A stretch of 64,000 nt of DNA from Flavobacterium phragmitis (GTDB taxonomy: Bacteria; Bacteroidota; Bacteroidia; Flavobacteriales; Flavobacteriaceae), in contig NZ_FOMH01000013.1 in NCBI RefSeq assembly GCF_900112575.1, forward strand, positions 62,001-126,000. The letters run 5' to 3'. This document shows, one piece after another, positions 54,229 through 61,985 of this stretch (positions are counted from its first letter, which is position 1; every line of letters starts with the position of its first letter). The notes beneath the pieces are model-generated. The model worked only from the letters and a program-made list of their open reading frames with translations. It ran no database searches and was not told the origin of the DNA. Both the position numbers and the translations under genes were made by a program.

Positions 54229-54236
54229 CATGGAGT

Positions 54237-55916
54237 TTATTTCCTACTTATTCCCGCGCTCTCAAAACTAGCCATTTCATTCAAAAAAGCTTCAGCCGAC
54301 TTTAAAATCGGAAAAGTAACGGCACAACCAGTTCCTTCGCCTAAGCGTAAATCAAGATTTAGAATAGGTTTAGCTTCAAGGTATTCAAGCAGTTTTATAT
54401 GTGCTTTTTCAGCAGAGCAGTGACAGAAAACAGCATTGTTTTTAATATTCGGATTAATTTTAGAAGCAATTAAAAAAACAACCGTACAAATGAAACCATC
54501 AACCAAAATCAGCATTTTATTTTTGAAAGCAGAAAGCATTCCACCTGCCATCTGAAGAATTTCAAAACCGCCAAAATAAGAAAGCTGTGATAGTAAATCG
54601 GCTTGACCGGAATAATTATCAATAGCTTTTTTGAGGATATTTTGCTTTTGAATTAATTTTTCGTCTGAAACTCCAGTTCCTTTTCCCACGCATTCTTCAA
54701 GAGGGAAATCAGTTAAAAGACTCATTAAAACAGAAGCCGTTGAAGTATTGCCAATTCCCATTTCACCAAAACCAATACAATTTGAACCTGATTTTGAAAT
54801 AGTTTCGACTATAGATTTTCCTTTTTCAAAACACAATTGCACTTCAGTTTCGCTCATAGCTGGAACATGCAGAAACGATTGAGTTCCTTTAGCAATTTTA
54901 CAATCTATTAATTTTGTATTTGTTGGGAAATCATAATTTACTCCAGCATCAACAATTGATAATTTGATATCATTTTGTTTGCAAAAAACATTTATTGCCG
55001 CTCCGCCGTCCAGAAAATTGTTGACCATTTGGCGTGTCACATCCTGCGGATAATCGCTTACGCCATGATTGGCAATTCCGTGATCAGCGGCAAAAACAAC
55101 AATATTTGGATTTGCGATTTTTGGATTTAAAGTTTCAAAAACATTCGCCATTTGAAAAGCTAGTGTTTCTAAAGTTCCCAACGAACCAACAGGTTTTGTT
55201 TTAGAATCTATTTTTTCTTGTAAAACCTTGTGGAAATCAATTTTGTTGTCGTTTTCAGTTTTTACGTTTGGCTCAAAATCAGGAATGTTTATTTTATGAA
55301 TTTCCGAAATCTCTTTGCAGATTGGGGCTTCCGATTTTTGTTTCCAATGCAATTGCTGTAACATTGGCTGGTTGTTATAATTCGTTGCTGGTTTTCCGAT
55401 ACAGAAATAACCAAGCGGCTCAATGTTTTCTGGTAAATCGAGGATTTTTTTAAATTGATAATAATTTAGAATCGAAACCCAGCCCATGCCGTAACCTTGT
55501 TCTGTCAGCGAAAGCCAGATGTTCTGCGCTGCACAAACGGAACTGAATTTTACGGCTTCGTTACTGCCAATAGTCCCAATGGTAAATTGATTCAAAACCG
55601 AACGATCGTAAGCAATTATGAGTCCAATAGGTGCTTCTTCAATAGCTTCCAGTTTTAGTGAATTATACAATTCTTTTTGCTCTTCGTTATCGGTAAGTTC
55701 AGCTGCTTTTTTGTTGTAATCTAAAAACAGCTTTTTAATCGAGGTTTTAACTTCATTAGATTTGATGAGAAAATATCTAGTCGCATCAGTAAGTCCAACA
55801 GATGGCGCCCAATGTCCCGCCTGTAAAGCTTTCTGAATTACTTCATCAGGAACTTCGTCGGTGGTGAAATGTCGGGTGTCACGGCGTGATTTTAGTATGT
55901 CGTCTAGATTACTCAT
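54237..55916 (-). CDS. Fused BluB-CobT: DMB synthase and DMB phosphoribosyltransferase
   Basis: A 559-residue fusion. Residues 1-210 are a nitroreductase-fold BluB domain (KSRRDTRHFTTDEVPDEVIQ, GHWAPSVGLTDATRYFLI, GYGMGWVSILNYYQF), which cuts FMNH2 with oxygen to make 5,6-dimethylbenzimidazole (DMB). Residues 225-559 are CobT (TKPVGSLGTLETLAFQ, FAADHGIANHGVSDYPQDVT, FGEMGIGNTSTASVLMS), ending with the catalytic Glu in LRLGEGTGCAVTFPIL. CobT joins DMB and nicotinate mononucleotide to make alpha-ribazole phosphate. The fusion couples making the lower ligand to activating it. It lies between cobU and cobS. Confidence 0.93.
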   Translation of the reverse strand: MSNLDDILKSRRDTRHFTTDEVPDEVIQKALQAGHWAPSVGLTDATRYFLIKSNEVKTSIKKLFLDYNKKAAELTDNEEQKELYNSLKLEAIEEAPIGLIIAYDRSVLNQFTIGTIGSNEAVKFSSVCAAQNIWLSLTEQGYGMGWVSILNYYQFKKILDLPENIEPLGYFCIGKPATNYNNQPMLQQLHWKQKSEAPICKEISEIHKINIPDFEPNVKTENDNKIDFHKVLQEKIDSKTKPVGSLGTLETLAFQMANVFETLNPKIANPNIVVFAADHGIANHGVSDYPQDVTRQMVNNFLDGGAAINVFCKQNDIKLSIVDAGVNYDFPTNTKLIDCKIAKGTQSFLHVPAMSETEVQLCFEKGKSIVETISKSGSNCIGFGEMGIGNTSTASVLMSLLTDFPLEECVGKGTGVSDEKLIQKQNILKKAIDNYSGQADLLSQLSYFGGFEILQMAGGMLSAFKNKMLILVDGFICTVVFLIASKINPNIKNNAVFCHCSAEKAHIKLLEYLEAKPILNLDLRLGEGTGCAVTFPILKSAEAFLNEMASFESAGISRK

Positions 55917-55933
55917 TATAAAAATCCAATTTT

Positions 55934-56032
55934 TTTAAGTTCCAAATTCCAAATCTGCAGATGGAAAGATTCTAGTAAAGATAAAGTATAGTGTTGGAAT
56001 TTGGAATTTTAATTTTGGAATTTCCTTTTGAG
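55934..56032. repeat. Inverted repeat between cobU and bluB-cobT
   Basis: TTCCAAATTCCAA near 55940 is matched by TTGGAATTTGGAA near 55995, with more TTGGAATTT copies to 56025. The gap of 125 bases holds nothing else. Confidence 0.6.
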
Positions 56033-56041
56033 GATTGGAAT

Positions 56042-56551
56042 TTAACCTTTAATCTTGACCGGAATTCCGGAAACCATCAAAACAACTTCATCTGCATTTG
56101 ATGCTAAAAATTGATTCATCCAGCCTTGCAGTTCTACAAATTTTCTTCCGATGTGAGTTTCGGCGTGAACTCCCATTCCGATTTCGTTTGTTACAATAAT
56201 GATATTGGTGTTTTTTTGATTGGCAATGGCAAGAAATTCTTTTTTTGCCTCTTCTAAACTTAGCTGAACATCATTTTTAGTGTCCACAAAAAAATTAGTA
56301 AGCCAAAGTGTAACGCAGTCAATTAAAGCTGTTTTTCCGGAGAAATCAATTTTGCTTAAAAACTTTTCTTCCTCAATATTAATCCAGCGTTCGTCTCTTT
56401 CCTGTTGATGTCTGTCAATTCGGTTTTGAAAATCAGAATCCCATTTTCTGGCTGTCGCGACATATATTGGATTATCTGAAAGTGTTAAAGCCAAGTTTTG
56501 TGCATAACTGCTTTTTCCAGAGCGTTCACCGCCGGTTATTAGGTAAATCAT
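56042..56551 (-). CDS. cobU: Adenosylcobinamide kinase / adenosylcobinamide-phosphate guanylyltransferase
   Basis: A 169-residue two-activity enzyme: phosphorylates adenosylcobinamide and then attaches GMP to give adenosylcobinamide-GDP. The P-loop is GGERSGKSSYAQ at 7-18. Further features are VATARKWDSDFQNRIDRHQQ with the guanylated His, DCVTLWLTNFF and IIVTNEIGMGVHAETHIGRK. The family length is normal. It heads the salvage genes cobU, bluB-cobT, cobS, cobC. The repeat upstream (56568-56655) separates it from the Cys-rich gene. Confidence 0.95.
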   Translation of the reverse strand: MIYLITGGERSGKSSYAQNLALTLSDNPIYVATARKWDSDFQNRIDRHQQERDERWINIEEEKFLSKIDFSGKTALIDCVTLWLTNFFVDTKNDVQLSLEEAKKEFLAIANQKNTNIIIVTNEIGMGVHAETHIGRKFVELQGWMNQFLASNADEVVLMVSGIPVKIKG

Positions 56552-56567
56552 TTTTTTTTGAAAGGTT

Positions 56568-56658
56568 ATAAGTTGTGAGTTAAGAGTTATGTGAGTTTAT
56601 AATACAAAGTAACAAAGAGTTTTTCAACTTTTAACTCATAACTTTTAACTCATAACTT
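56568..56658. repeat. GTTATGAGTTAA-type inverted repeat
   Basis: TTATAAGTTGTGAGTTAAGA on the left pairs with TTTTAACTCATAACTTTTAA on the right (imperfect). The same sequence family lies at 61305-61342. Confidence 0.65.
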
Positions 56659-56659
56659 T

Positions 56660-57022
56660 TTAATAAGGGCAATGTCGGCAGTTATTTCCACAGCAGGTTC
56701 CTCTTTTTAAATGGTACCAGGTTTTAAAAACCATATTTCCATTTTCGATATAATAATCAATGCCTTCAATTAAAGTGTTTGTTTTGGGTAAAGAAGTCGC
56801 TTTGTTTTTAGGAGCGTTTGACGGATTTATGGTTTCTACATAGGCATCAATTTTGTCTTCGCAGGCTTCTTTAAAACAGGTCGGACAAAGGCAATCCCCT
56901 CCTTCAGAAAGAGAAAAAATGGGCGGGTAGTCGTTGCACCAGCATTTTTTTTCTACAGATATATCTCCACAGCTGAACTGAGATTCACAGCTAGAGCAAA
57001 TTTTCATTTTTGTGGTATTCAT
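56660..57022 (-). CDS. Cysteine-rich CWC and DUF5522 fusion protein
   Basis: A 120-residue protein with two known small domains. Residues 1-60 form a cysteine-rich CWC domain (ICSSCESQFSCG, KKCWCNDYPPIFSL, CLCPTCFKEACEDK), likely a zinc site. Residues 80-120 form DUF5522 (EGIDYYIENGNMVFKTWYHL, then KRGTCCGNNCRHCPY). Other bacteria carry these as separate genes. Function is unknown. The open frame runs 28 codons further upstream, but the ATG at 57020-57022 matches the conserved start. It lies divergent to btuF with 94 bases between. Confidence 0.82.
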   Translation of the reverse strand: MNTTKMKICSSCESQFSCGDISVEKKCWCNDYPPIFSLSEGGDCLCPTCFKEACEDKIDAYVETINPSNAPKNKATSLPKTNTLIEGIDYYIENGNMVFKTWYHLKRGTCCGNNCRHCPY

Positions 57023-57087
57023 GTTGTAAAGATACAATTGTTTAAATTTGTAAGAATAAAGGTAAACAAAAAAAATAGAAAATACTT

Positions 57088-57095
57088 TACCTTTG
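57088..57095 (+). promoter_or_regulatory. -7 promoter box of the btuFC genes
   Basis: TACCTTTG matches TAnnTTTG, 21 bases before the btuF ATG. There is no TTG at the standard distance, and no B12 riboswitch could fit in the gap. Confidence 0.45.
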
Positions 57096-57116
57096 TCACC
57101 ATCCAAAACATAAAAT

Positions 57117-58259
57117 ATGAGACATTTAGTACCGAAAATGATTTTTATAGCTTCTTTTTTTATCCTGACAGGATGTAAGAAGAATGAAAATCTAGAAACT
57201 GTAAAAACTGAAACTGCAAAAAACAGTATTGAATACGCGAGCGGACTTTCGATCGTGAAATATGATGATTATTCAGTTGTAACTGTCTCAAATCCATGGC
57301 CAAATGCCAATAAAGATTTCAAATACATTCTAAAAGAAAAAGACGGAAAAGTACCGGATAGTCTTCAAGGTTATACTACAATTCAGGTTCCGTTAGCCTC
57401 TGTTGTGGTTACTTCGACAACTAATATTCCGTTTTTAGAAATGTTGGAAGTAGAAAATAAATTGGTTGGTTTTCCTCACACCGATTATATTTCTTCAGAA
57501 AAAACGAGAGCCTTAATTGATAAAGGTTCTGTGAAAAACGTTGGACAAAATGAAAAACTAAATATCGAACAATTAATAGAATTATCTCCGGATTTGATTG
57601 TCACTTTTGGAGTGGATAACAACAATCCAATGTTGGATAATCTGAAAAAAAGCGGATTAAATGTTTTAATCCAAGGCGACTGGATGGAACAATCTCCTCT
57701 TGGAAAAGCAGAATGGATTAAACTTTACGGTGCTTTATTTGGTAAAGAAGAACAGGCAAAAGAACTTTTTGATAAAATTGTCCAAAGCTATAATCAGGCA
57801 AAAAAAATGGTGGTTGATAAACCTGCAACTTCAAAAGTTTTATATGGCTCGATGTACGAAGATGTTTGGTATGTGGCCAAAGGAAACAGCTGGGTTGCGG
57901 AGTTTATGAAAGATGCAAAAGCCAATTATTTATGGTCAGATTTAAAAGGAAGTGGAAGTGAAGGTTTGTCTTTTGAAAAGGTTTTAGACAAAGCCAAAGA
58001 TGCAAATGTCTGGATTGCTTCAGGTTCCTTCAAAAGTTTAGAAGAATTACAGAAGGCAAATCCGCATTATGGAGAGTTTGATGCTTTTAAAAATAAAACG
58101 GTTTATAATTTTGAAGGTAAATTGGGAGCAACTGGTGGTACAGTTTATTACGAATTGGCTCCAAGCCGTCCTGATTTAGTTTTAAAGGATTATATTAAAA
58201 TTTTTCACCCTGATTTATTATCGGGTTACGAGTTTACTTTCGCATCAAAACTGAACTAA
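57117..58259 (+). CDS. B12-type ABC transporter substrate-binding lipoprotein (BtuF-like)
   Basis: A 380-residue lipoprotein (signal ending ILTGC, Cys20, then KKNENLE, which lacks the acidic surface-export pattern, so it should remain on the inner side of the periplasm). The type III binding-protein fold is present: VPLASVVVTSTTNIPFLEML, NEKLNIEQLIELSPDLIVTF and VLYGSMYEDVWYVAKGNSWV. The family covers B12, haem and siderophore carriers; B12 is inferred from the neighbours. The permease gene starts 1 base after the stop. Confidence 0.85.
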   Translation: MRHLVPKMIFIASFFILTGCKKNENLETVKTETAKNSIEYASGLSIVKYDDYSVVTVSNPWPNANKDFKYILKEKDGKVPDSLQGYTTIQVPLASVVVTSTTNIPFLEMLEVENKLVGFPHTDYISSEKTRALIDKGSVKNVGQNEKLNIEQLIELSPDLIVTFGVDNNNPMLDNLKKSGLNVLIQGDWMEQSPLGKAEWIKLYGALFGKEEQAKELFDKIVQSYNQAKKMVVDKPATSKVLYGSMYEDVWYVAKGNSWVAEFMKDAKANYLWSDLKGSGSEGLSFEKVLDKAKDANVWIASGSFKSLEELQKANPHYGEFDAFKNKTVYNFEGKLGATGGTVYYELAPSRPDLVLKDYIKIFHPDLLSGYEFTFASKLN

Positions 58260-58260
58260 A

Positions 58261-59289
58261 TTGGCGAATAAAAAACGAAATACCATTTTATTTGTCATTT
58301 TGGCGTTGGGGCTTTTGCTGATGTTTTTCGCAAGCATTAGTTTAGGTTCTGTTATGATTCCTGTAAAAGATGTTTTTACTAGTTTGACTGGAGGGCATGC
58401 GACAAAATCGACCTGGGAATATATTATTATAAATTATCGCCTGCCAAAAGCCATTACGGCAGTTTTGGTTGGAACGGGTCTTTCAATCAGCGGACTTTTG
58501 ATGCAGACTTTATTTAGAAATCCGCTTGCCGGACCTTATGTTTTAGGATTGAGTTCGGGAGCAAGTTTAGGAGTTGCTTTTGTGATTTTAGGAGCAGGAT
58601 TTTTGCCTTCTTTTTTAAGTGTGATAGCCTTGTCTTCTTACGGAATTGTTTTAGCCTCTACAGCCGGAAGTACATTAGTTTTACTTTTGGTTTTAGTAGT
58701 TTCACAAAGATTGCGTGACACGATGGCCATTCTGATTGTGGGATTAATGTTTGGAAGTTTCACCACAGCGATTGTAAGCGTTCTGACTTATTTCAGCACA
58801 GCTGAACAGCTTCAGAAATTCACTTTCTGGTCAATGGGAAGTCTAGGGAATCTTTCATGGCCAACGATTGGCATTTTGACAACTTGTGTCACAATCGGTT
58901 TGCTTTTAAGTGCCAAAAGTATAAAGCCTTTAAATGCTTTGCTTCTTGGAGAAAATTATGCAAAAAGCATGGGTTTAAACTTTAAGCAGGCTAGATTGGT
59001 AATCATATTTGCAACGAGTATATTATCTGGAGCGATTACGGCATTTGCAGGCCCGATAGCTTTTATTGGATTAGCGGTTCCTCATATTGCCAAACTGACT
59101 TTTCAAACCAGTAATCACACAGTATTATTTTGGAGTACTTTATTTTTTGGTTCGATTATAATGTTGTTTTGCGATATTGTTTCGCAAATGCCAGGATTTG
59201 AGGTTACGCTTCCAATAAATGCGATAACGTCTATTATTGGTGCTCCGGTTGTAATTTGGCTTTTAGTAAGGAAAAGGAATTTTCAGTAA
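58261..59289 (+). CDS. FecCD family ABC permease (BtuC-like)
   Basis: A 342-residue inner-membrane permease with about ten helices. Family features are YRLPKAITAVLVGTGLSISG, LFRNPLAGPYVLGLSSGASL and GPIAFIGLAVPHIAKL near the end. It moves the substrate from BtuF inward using the BtuD ATPase. No ATG lies at the start; translation appears to begin at TTG 58261, one base after the btuF stop. The partner ATPase gene is 660 bases further on, with a boxed nuclease-like gene between. Confidence 0.88.
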   Translation: MANKKRNTILFVILALGLLLMFFASISLGSVMIPVKDVFTSLTGGHATKSTWEYIIINYRLPKAITAVLVGTGLSISGLLMQTLFRNPLAGPYVLGLSSGASLGVAFVILGAGFLPSFLSVIALSSYGIVLASTAGSTLVLLLVLVVSQRLRDTMAILIVGLMFGSFTTAIVSVLTYFSTAEQLQKFTFWSMGSLGNLSWPTIGILTTCVTIGLLLSAKSIKPLNALLLGENYAKSMGLNFKQARLVIIFATSILSGAITAFAGPIAFIGLAVPHIAKLTFQTSNHTVLFWSTLFFGSIIMLFCDIVSQMPGFEVTLPINAITSIIGAPVVIWLLVRKRNFQ

Positions 59290-59315
59290 AAGATTACAAA
59301 ATTTTAGTATCTTAG

Positions 59316-59940
59316 TTTTTTAAACACATAGAAACATAGATTTCTATTTTTTTTTTGAAAGTTGATTTGAAAATTTACTAGTAAATTAAAACATAGACTT
59401 TGCGAAAATGGAACATGTTCTTTTAAAAATTAAGATAATGATTACTCAGAAATATTTAGATGAATTGACTTTCAATGTTATAGGAGCATGCATACAAGTA
59501 CATAAAGCTATTGGAAGAGGATTACTCGAAAGTGTTTATCATGAATGTTTAAAAGAAGAATTGAGTTACAGGAAAATAAATTTTGTCACAGAAATGAATG
59601 TGCCCTTGATTTATAGGGATAAAGAATTAAATGCTAATTTAAAATGTGATTTGTTTATCGAAAATTGCTTAGTCGTAGAATTGAAAGCAACATTAGAACT
59701 AAATCCTATTTGTGAAGCACAGTTAATGACTTATATGAAACTCTTAAAAGCGCCAAAAGGTATTTTGATTAATTTTAATTGTTTTAATATTTTCAAAGAA
59801 GGTCAAAAAACATTCGTAAATGAATATTACAAATTACTCCCAAAGATTTAAGCTCAAAAGCTATGTGTTAATTTACTAGTAAATTTTCAAATCAACTCTC
59901 AGAAAAAGGAAAAAAACTATGTTTCTATGTGTTTAAAAAA
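59316..59940. mobile_element. 625-base unit: GxxExxY gene boxed by about 80-base inverted repeats
   Basis: Left arm 59316-59396 and right arm 59861-59940 are inverted copies. The outer 24 bases are identical, a T-rich middle of about 17 bases varies, and the inner 40 bases agree at 38. Each arm holds a perfect 16-base palindrome (59372-59387 and 59870-59885; AATTTACTAGTAAATT). The arms enclose one ORF. The unit splits the btuC and btuD genes, which normally adjoin. No target duplication is evident. I call it a mobile or formerly mobile cassette by inference; mobility is not shown. Confidence 0.6.
59438..59851 (+). CDS. GxxExxY protein (PD-(D/E)XK nuclease-like, PDDEXK_3)
   Basis: A 137-residue protein. 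It carries the name-giving motif in GRGLLESVYHECLKEEL (G, E, Y spaced as GxxExxY), preceded by YLDELTFNVIGACIQVHKAI. The nuclease-like core follows: CDLFIENCLVVELKA, with Asp and Glu-x-Lys in PD-(D/E)XK spacing, and AQLMTYMKLLKAPKGILINF. The family is common in Bacteroidetes, often in several copies per genome, and its role is unknown. The frame opens at ATG 59408, but ATG 59438 fits the family start better. It sits inside the inverted repeats and interrupts the btuC-btuD pair. Confidence 0.88.
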   Translation: MITQKYLDELTFNVIGACIQVHKAIGRGLLESVYHECLKEELSYRKINFVTEMNVPLIYRDKELNANLKCDLFIENCLVVELKATLELNPICEAQLMTYMKLLKAPKGILINFNCFNIFKEGQKTFVNEYYKLLPKI

Positions 59941-59948
59941 TAACCACA

Positions 59949-60728
59949 ATGATTAGAAGTATCTTAAATACATCAAATTTAAATATCGGATATAAATCCA
60001 AGAAAGGTGTGACGACCATTGCCAAAGATCTGAACTTAAATCTGGATTCAGGAAAACTGATTACTTTAATAGGAGCAAACGGAATTGGAAAATCGACTTT
60101 ACTTCGGACTATAACAGGAATTCAAAAACCTTTATCAGGAAATGTTTATTTGAATGAAAAAGAGATTTCACATTATAAACCTTTGGAACTGGCGCAAAAT
60201 TTAAGTTTAGTTTTAACAGAAAAACTGCCTCCAAGTAGTCTTTCGGTTTTCGAATTAGTTGCGTTGGGTCGTCAGCCTTATACTAATTGGGTTGATAAAT
60301 TGTCTAATGAAGATGTTGTAAAAGTTCAGGAAGCAATGCAATTAACCCAAATAGAACACTTAGCTTCAAAAAAACATTTTCAAATTAGTGACGGACAATT
60401 ACAGAAAGTCTTAATTGCAAGAGCTTTGGCACAAGATACGCCACTGATTATTTTAGATGAACCTACAACGCATTTGGATTTATTGCATAAAGTTTCTTTG
60501 TTTAAATTATTGAAGAAATTAACACACGAAACTCAAAAGTGTATTTTGTTCTCAACACACGATATTGATTTGGCAATTCAGTTAAGTGACGAAATGATTA
60601 TTATGACACCGGAAAGTATTGTACAGGATCAGCCATGTAATTTAATTTCGAATGGCAGTTTTAATAATTTGTTCAAAGATGAACATATTATTTTTGATGC
60701 AGAAAAGGGGAAGTTTATTGTCAATTGA
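59949..60728 (+). CDS. B12-type ABC transporter ATPase (BtuD-like)
   Basis: A 259-residue ABC ATPase. Walker A is GANGIGKSTLL, the signature is QISDGQLQKVLIARAL (SDGQ instead of the common SGGQ), Walker B is LIILDEPTTHLDLL and the H-loop is FSTHDIDLAIQLS. It would power the BtuC permease. It starts 8 bases after the right inverted repeat of the GxxExxY unit, so its transcription has to pass through that unit or start in it. Confidence 0.88.
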   Translation: MIRSILNTSNLNIGYKSKKGVTTIAKDLNLNLDSGKLITLIGANGIGKSTLLRTITGIQKPLSGNVYLNEKEISHYKPLELAQNLSLVLTEKLPPSSLSVFELVALGRQPYTNWVDKLSNEDVVKVQEAMQLTQIEHLASKKHFQISDGQLQKVLIARALAQDTPLIILDEPTTHLDLLHKVSLFKLLKKLTHETQKCILFSTHDIDLAIQLSDEMIIMTPESIVQDQPCNLISNGSFNNLFKDEHIIFDAEKGKFIVN

Positions 60729-60739
60729 TTTCGACGCTT

Positions 60740-60826
60740 CCTGCAAGGTTTTCCAAACCTTGTAGGCTTAAATTTTAGATTTGGATTAAAAATAATATAC
60801 CTACAAGGTTTGGAAAACCTTGCAGG
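60740..60826. repeat. Inverted pair of the 27-base palindromic element
   Basis: Copies 60740-60766 and 60800-60826 are identical in inverted orientation (27 of 27). They lie between the convergent btuD and trmL genes and match the elements at 4757 and 5024. Confidence 0.85.
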
Positions 60827-60836
60827 AGCTCAGTAA

Positions 60837-61292
60837 CTATTTCTTCAATCCAATTTGTCTTTTCGCCTCACCAACCACAAAAGCCACAGAATTCGCAATA
60901 TTAAAAGAACGAATCAGCGGTGACATCGGAATTGTCAAATGATTTTTGAATCTCGCCATAAATTCTTTGCTTAGACCAACGCTTTCTTTTCCGAAAACCA
61001 ACCAGTCGCCATCCTGAAATTCATTTTCCAAATATGATTTTTCAGAATGCGAACTCATTAAAAATACACGAGACTGATCCGGAATCTGTGCAATCCATTC
61101 TTCAACGTTTTGATATTCTGTAACATCAAGATGTACCCAATAATCCAATCCGGAACGTTTTAAGTTTTTATCATTAATGACAAATCCGAAAGGATGAATT
61201 AAATGAAGTCGGCTTTCTGTACCCACACACAATCTTCCAATGTTTCCGGTATTATTTGGTATTTCAGGTTCTACGAGAACTACGTTTAGCAT
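60837..61292 (-). CDS. trmL: tRNA (cytidine(34)-2'-O)-methyltransferase TrmL
   Basis: A 151-residue SPOUT enzyme that methylates the ribose of the wobble base in certain leucine tRNAs. It has MLNVVLVEPEIPNNTGNIGR, then CVGTESRLHLIHPFGF, LVFGKESVGLSKEF and RSFNIANSVAFVVGEAKRQ, with the trefoil knot at the end. Length fits. It follows the pseudouridine synthase gene on the same strand, with 71 bases holding a GTTATGAGTTAA-type repeat between. Confidence 0.95.
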   Translation of the reverse strand: MLNVVLVEPEIPNNTGNIGRLCVGTESRLHLIHPFGFVINDKNLKRSGLDYWVHLDVTEYQNVEEWIAQIPDQSRVFLMSSHSEKSYLENEFQDGDWLVFGKESVGLSKEFMARFKNHLTIPMSPLIRSFNIANSVAFVVGEAKRQIGLKK

Positions 61293-61304
61293 TTTCTTTT
61301 TAAA

Positions 61305-61342
61305 GTTATGAGTTAAGGGTTAAAAGTTATGAGTTTACAAAA
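61305..61342. repeat. GTTATGAGTTAA-type repeat
   Basis: AAGTTATGAGTTAAGGGTTA then AAAGTTATGAGTT; same family as 56568-56658. It lies between rluE-type gene and trmL. Confidence 0.55.
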
Positions 61343-61363
61343 AATATCAAATTGACACATTTT

Positions 61364-61936
61364 CTAATTATCTAATTGAAAATCGGAAACTTCAAGTACT
61401 TCTCCCGCTTTTAAGTTTTGCAAATATACATTTCCTATTCGTACACGAACCAAACGTAAGGTTGGAAAACCGACCGCAGCGGTCATTTTTCTAACTTGGC
61501 GAAATTTTCCTTCTCTAACTGTAATCGAAGCCCACGAAGTTGGACCATGACGTTCGTCTCGGATTTTTTTAGCTCTTACCCCAAAATCAGGAATTTCGTT
61601 TACGATGAAAGCTTTGCAGGGTTTGGTTTTGTATTTGCCTCCATCAAGACCAATTTCGACACCTTTTTGCAATTGTTCTATCGCTTCGGGCGTAATTAGT
61701 CCGTCAACCTGAACGTAATATTCTTTGTCGACTTTTTTACTTCGCACAAGTTCACTCATATTTCCATCGGTAGTCAGGAGGAGCAGGCCTTCGGAATCTT
61801 CGTCTAATCTTCCAATTGCCATTGTCCCTTCCGGAAAATCGTGTAACTCGCCCAAAAGCTTTTTCTTTCTTTTTAATTCATAAATAAATTGGCTCAAATA
61901 GCCGTAAGGTTTAAAAAGAATGAAGTGTCGGTGCAT
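61364..61936 (-). CDS. rRNA pseudouridine synthase, RluE-like
   Basis: A 190-residue enzyme of the RsuA/RluB/E/F class without the N-terminal S4 domain, as in RluE, which modifies U2457 of 23S rRNA. It starts MHRHFILFKPYGYLSQF. The catalytic Asp is in GRLDEDSEGLLLLTTDG, and KEYYVQVDGLITPEAIEQLQ and VREGKFRQVRKMTAAVGFPT follow. The exact target base is inferred from family only. Confidence 0.9.
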   Translation of the reverse strand: MHRHFILFKPYGYLSQFIYELKRKKKLLGELHDFPEGTMAIGRLDEDSEGLLLLTTDGNMSELVRSKKVDKEYYVQVDGLITPEAIEQLQKGVEIGLDGGKYKTKPCKAFIVNEIPDFGVRAKKIRDERHGPTSWASITVREGKFRQVRKMTAAVGFPTLRLVRVRIGNVYLQNLKAGEVLEVSDFQLDN

Positions 61937-61985
61937 TTTTAATTTTTTGCAAAGATAGTTCTTTCATAAAATAAAAAACGAACAT

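Noticed and set aside
54097-54231. 45-residue N-terminal extension of CobS
   Set aside because: It is the translation of the long hairpin repeat and has no counterpart in CobS proteins.
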